This document shows, in pieces, positions 8,131-10,947 of a stretch of 10,947 nt of DNA. The stretch is from Spirogloea muscicola. Taxonomy: Eukaryota > Streptophyta > Zygnematophyceae > Spirogloeales > Spirogloeaceae. The notes beneath the pieces were generated by a model, which saw only the letters and a program-made list of their open reading frames with translations, ran no database searches and was not told the origin of the DNA. The position numbers were made by a program, and so were the translations under genes. The stretch spans positions 355,732 to 366,678 of the forward strand of contig WELB01000121.1 of assembly GCA_009602725.1 (NCBI GenBank), read 5' to 3'. Numbering within the stretch: position 1 is the first letter of the stretch; every line of letters begins with the position of its first letter.

Positions 8131-10930
8131 CTAACAATTCCGTGAGCGGTGCTGCCGGATGGAGAGTAGAATGCCGGCCGTGGATTCAGGAGTGGCCACG
8201 ACTGCACGTGGGGCGATGCTGACCACTCGGCTGTGATCACCATTGGAGTTGCCCAGATATGATGATGATGGAGCAGGAGCGACCTTGGTGGAGGCTGACT
8301 GCATGGGAAAGAGCTGCAGCGCATTCACGTTGCGCTGATTGCCGGTGCCAACACTGCCTTCCTCCAGGTCGCAGTCCATAGCCGAGGGGCGGTAGGACGA
8401 GGCTGACGTGTACGATGCATCCTCCATCTCTTCCTCGTTGGCCTCCTCCACGTCCCGCCTGCGCTGCAGCCCCGAGGCTGGCAAGCCTTTCTCGGGGCCC
8501 TGCTTGTGGGCCGCATGCCTCTCCTGGCTGTGTGGTGATGGCTCCCTCTCAGAAGCAGCCCCCACGCTCTCAGCACCCAACCATGTGGGCTTCGCTACAT
8601 GGCGCTTGCTCGGAGCCTTGAAGGAGCCCACGGAGGGCCCGTCCTCGGAAATGATAGGCCCGCCACGATAGCCAGGAGGAGGCGGTATGTGAGGTGGCGG
8701 CGCCCCCTGGAAGCCTCCATCTCGGTCATGCCAGTACCAGCCGGGTGCAGGCCCTACCGGAGCACTTGCAGCAAAGCGTGCGGCTTCCTGAGCATGACTA
8801 TGCCAGGACGAGCCATAGTGAGGGTATAGCTCGGCAGGGGAGAGGGGTGCCATGAGGGGGGGCACAGTGTGCGTCTCCATCCCACGCTCCGTGTAGGCGC
8901 CCCGCTGGTGTGGGGCGCGGGCGCCGTCAGAGAAGGCCTGCGCGGCATAACGGGCCTCGTATGCGCCGGCGGCGACGAGCCGCGCGCGCTGCTCATACGC
9001 CGCCGCGGCTTCGTACGAGTCGTAGGACGAGAAGTGGGGGGCCGCCCACGAGGACACCGGCGCTGGCGGCGCCAACGCGCCGGGCCACGCAGGGAACAGC
9101 ATCTTGTAGGCCTGCTTCCGGCCCTGCTGGTCCCGCGCTGCTGCTGCTGCTGCCGCTGCCGCGCTACCGCACTCGGCTTCCCTCTGCGCCATCAGCTTGG
9201 ACGCCTCCTCGCCAACCCACTGTGCGGCAAGCGCCAGGGCCTCAGCCGTCCTTGCGCTTGACGACGGACTGGATTGCTGGTGCGTGAAGGCCGTGGCCAG
9301 ACTGCTCTGCTGCTGTCGCTGGATTTGCGCAAGCTCTTCCTGCTGCTGCGCTGCAGCCCCCTCCAAGCTCCGCTGCGCCTGTCGCAGCACGTGTGAAGCG
9401 GAAGCACTTGAGCGCAGCAATGTGGCTATGACTACATCGTCAGATCTCAGTCTAAGGGAAATGGCAGCTGCAGGAAGGCTGGCAATGTGAGAGGTGGCAC
9501 ATAGATGCTGACCTTGACGAGGCTGTGGAGGTCTCCGACCTGCTCTGAGAACATGCGCTGCTGCCTGCAAAGGGGAAGAGGCAAAGTGGCCTACATTATG
9601 GTCAGGTGCGGGGAGGAACGACAGGTGGTGCAGGTCAAGGAAAGCTGCTCTGCTCTTGCCCTGCCTGTCCTGCTCTGGGCTGACCTGTCCTGTCCTGCAG
9701 CTAAGCCCTTCTATGATAAAAGTGCCACAAAGCACAAAGTAACATCCGGCAAAAGATTCCAAAAAGATACCGAATGAAAATTTTCAGACAATATGATTGA
9801 TATTCTTCAAGATGCAGCGCAAGTAGCGAGTGGCGAGCTGCGAGCAGGCGACACCACCAGGGTCGAGCGGCTCACCGTAGAATGATCTTGCGCGCCCGCC
9901 AAAACTCCTGCTGGCCAATGGACGTCACCACATCGATCGAGCTGATGGCACTACCGGCTCCAGCCCCTGCAGCCGCCACCTGGCGCCGGCAGGCCACGGA
10001 TGCGTCCGGCTCCTCCTCGCTGCTTGTGTGGAGCTGCTCCGACAGGCCGCCGCCGCTGCCCGGATCCTCCGACGAGCCGGCGCCCCCGCGACGCTGCTCC
10101 TTTGCCGCGTCCTCGCGCCTCGGTGCCAGCTGCCTCCTTGCTGCATCCTTGACTGCCCTGCCGCGTTCACTGGCCCTGCTCTCGAGATCCCCCCTGTCTG
10201 ACGCGGCTCCTGCGCCATAGCCACCGTCGCCAGGGACCCCTTGGCTGCTTGCGACTGCACCAGAGGTGGCCGCCGCCACAGCCGGCGGCAGCGCCACGGC
10301 TGCCGCCACGGGGACGCCTGCTGAGCTGGACGCCGTCAAGCCCTTGGCCTGCGACTCAGGCGGGCCAACAGATTTGCGGAGCTCAGGGACGGCGAGCTCC
10401 GCAGCGGCGCCGGCTGCCGGCGGCTGGCGGCCGGCCTTCTTGCGCGGCGCTCTGCCTTGCTCGCCGCAGGGAACGACGATCTCTGGCACGACCGGCAGCC
10501 CCGCCTCGGCATCGTCCGCTGCTGCCGCTGCCGCCGCCGCAAATTGGCCGTTGCCAACGGCCGCCTTCCTCGAACGACTGTCGCCGCCCGACGTTGTGCG
10601 GGGGACCTTGCGGCCCGCAGTTGCGCTGACTTCCCCAGCCAGGTCATCGCCCGTGGACATGGACGCCGCGCCGCTGGCCGAGGGCTGCCGCAGCAGCGGC
10701 GGCTGGGGGCCGCCACCGAAGGTGCTCTCGGCGCCCCAAGGGCGGTGCCGCTGCTGCCACGCCCAGTAGGCCCACTGCTCTGCGGCCAGCGATTGTGCCG
10801 ACGGCGGCTGCGGCGCAGCAGGGCGGGACGTGGCGCTGGGGACCTTGAAGCCGCCGGAGTCCCGGTCCGACAGCGCCGGGCCGGCGGCCACAAACCGCCC
10901 CGGCGCGCTGTCCACGCCGCCTCGGCGGCG
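8131..10930 (-). CDS. EARLY FLOWERING 3 (ELF3)-like protein, 5' end missing
   Basis: In plants ELF3 is a nuclear scaffold that joins ELF4 and the GARP factor LUX in the evening complex, repressing growth and clock genes at night. Three exons: 10930-9876, 9564-9513 and 9378-8131 (TAG 8133-8131), with GT-AG introns of 311 and 134 bases. About 784 residues are visible and the 5' end is open. Conserved block 1 spans all three exons: SSIDVV and IGQQEFWRARKIILR (to residue 352), QQRMFSEQVGDLHSLVK (353-369), AQRSLEG. Plant ELF3 has the same order: SSIDV, IGQ-FW-ARKAI, NQQRVF, Q-ELHRLIKVQ. Block 2 ends the protein: RVVSIAPRAVVATPEST then GILLSIRQ, matching the ELF3 C-terminal tail in spacing. The rest is low-complexity: Ala runs of 8 and 9, a Q/E-rich stretch after block 1, a Tyr/Ala-rich segment and a PPPHIPPPPGY stretch. 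GGFKVPS near the N-terminal edge may correspond to an ELF3 VP motif (weak). The ELF3 N-terminal block is absent, presumably beyond the edge. No DNA-binding domain is seen. Confidence 0.82.
9136..9162 (-). repeat. Alanine-codon run in the ELF3-like coding sequence
   Basis: Nine consecutive GCA/GCG codons encode nine Ala. The tract is a near-perfect GCA triplet array, so its length may vary between individuals. Some plant ELF3 proteins carry a variable polyglutamine tract, and CAG read in another frame is GCA. Confidence 0.75.
9661..9700. repeat. CCTGT-rich short repeat in the first ELF3-like intron
   Basis: CCTGTCC or a close variant recurs several times in 40 bases (for example CCTGTCCTGTCCTGCAG near the end). 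It lies inside the 311-base intron between the first two ELF3-like exons and is pyrimidine-rich on the + strand, purine-rich on the transcribed sense. I see no function for it. Confidence 0.5.
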
Positions 10931-10947
10931 AGATCGGAAGAGCGTCG
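10931..10947 (+). other. Illumina TruSeq adapter remnant at the contig end
   Basis: The last 17 bases, AGATCGGAAGAGCGTCG, are identical to the start of the standard Illumina TruSeq read-2-side adapter (reverse complement of the universal adapter). They are not genomic. The ELF3-like exon should be treated as ending, within this contig, at 10930, and its frame should not be extended into these bases. Confidence 0.96.

Noticed and set aside
8131-9762. A single intronless 543-residue protein on the - strand
   Set aside because: The first 128 or so residues are intron 1, exon 2 read out of frame and intron 2. The real splice pattern restores the conserved ELF3 core and joins the upstream exon at 9876.
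9872-10915. Low-complexity frame as a stand-alone gene starting at GTG 10915 and ending at TGA 9872
   Set aside because: The frame is open to 10930, the TGA overlaps the GTGAGC donor at 9875, and the sequence continues logically into the next exon.
1-10947. CRISPR arrays, bacterial operons, phage or toxin systems
   Set aside because: Introns throughout, no regular direct repeats with spacers, and all recognisable genes are eukaryotic.

Overview
The window looks like nuclear DNA of a photosynthetic eukaryote, most likely a green alga. The genes are split by short GT-AG introns (about 97-314 bases). Coding exons are GC-rich and full of Ala, Arg and Gly. One gene encodes a plastid-type lipoamide dehydrogenase and another resembles the plant clock protein ELF3. 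Possible TGTAA poly(A) signals, the form used by chlorophytes, fit but prove little because a 5-mer occurs often by chance. I cannot name the species.

Layout. On the + strand at 1-951 is the 3' end of a gene encoding a myosin-I-type tail (TH1) domain, in three exons and open at the left edge. It converges on the - strand gene at 1742-5943, which has at least 14 exons and encodes the plastid lipoamide dehydrogenase (E3 subunit). The gap between them (952-1741) holds 3' UTR sequence, a perfect 25-bp hairpin that overlaps the TH1 stop codon, and a 12-G run followed directly by TATAAAAGG. Upstream of the E3 gene, 5944-8130 has no intact gene. It holds what looks like a 5'-truncated non-LTR retrotransposon end, three short related hairpins and a perfect 21-bp tandem duplication. 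At 8131-10930 on the - strand lies a three-exon ELF3-like gene, open at its 5' end.

The most interesting item is the ELF3-like gene. A 52-base middle exon and two splice junctions restore the conserved block that the open frames hide, and a second ELF3-like block sits at the very C-terminus. Nothing suggests that the three genes act together. E3 serves plastid acetyl-CoA production, ELF3 is a scaffold of the evening complex in plants, and TH1 binds acidic membrane lipids.

Two assembly problems matter. The last 17 bases (10931-10947) are Illumina adapter, so the ELF3 gene is cut by an artefact. A single N at 5901 lies in the GC-rich start of the E3 gene, where the transit peptide cannot be read through as given.
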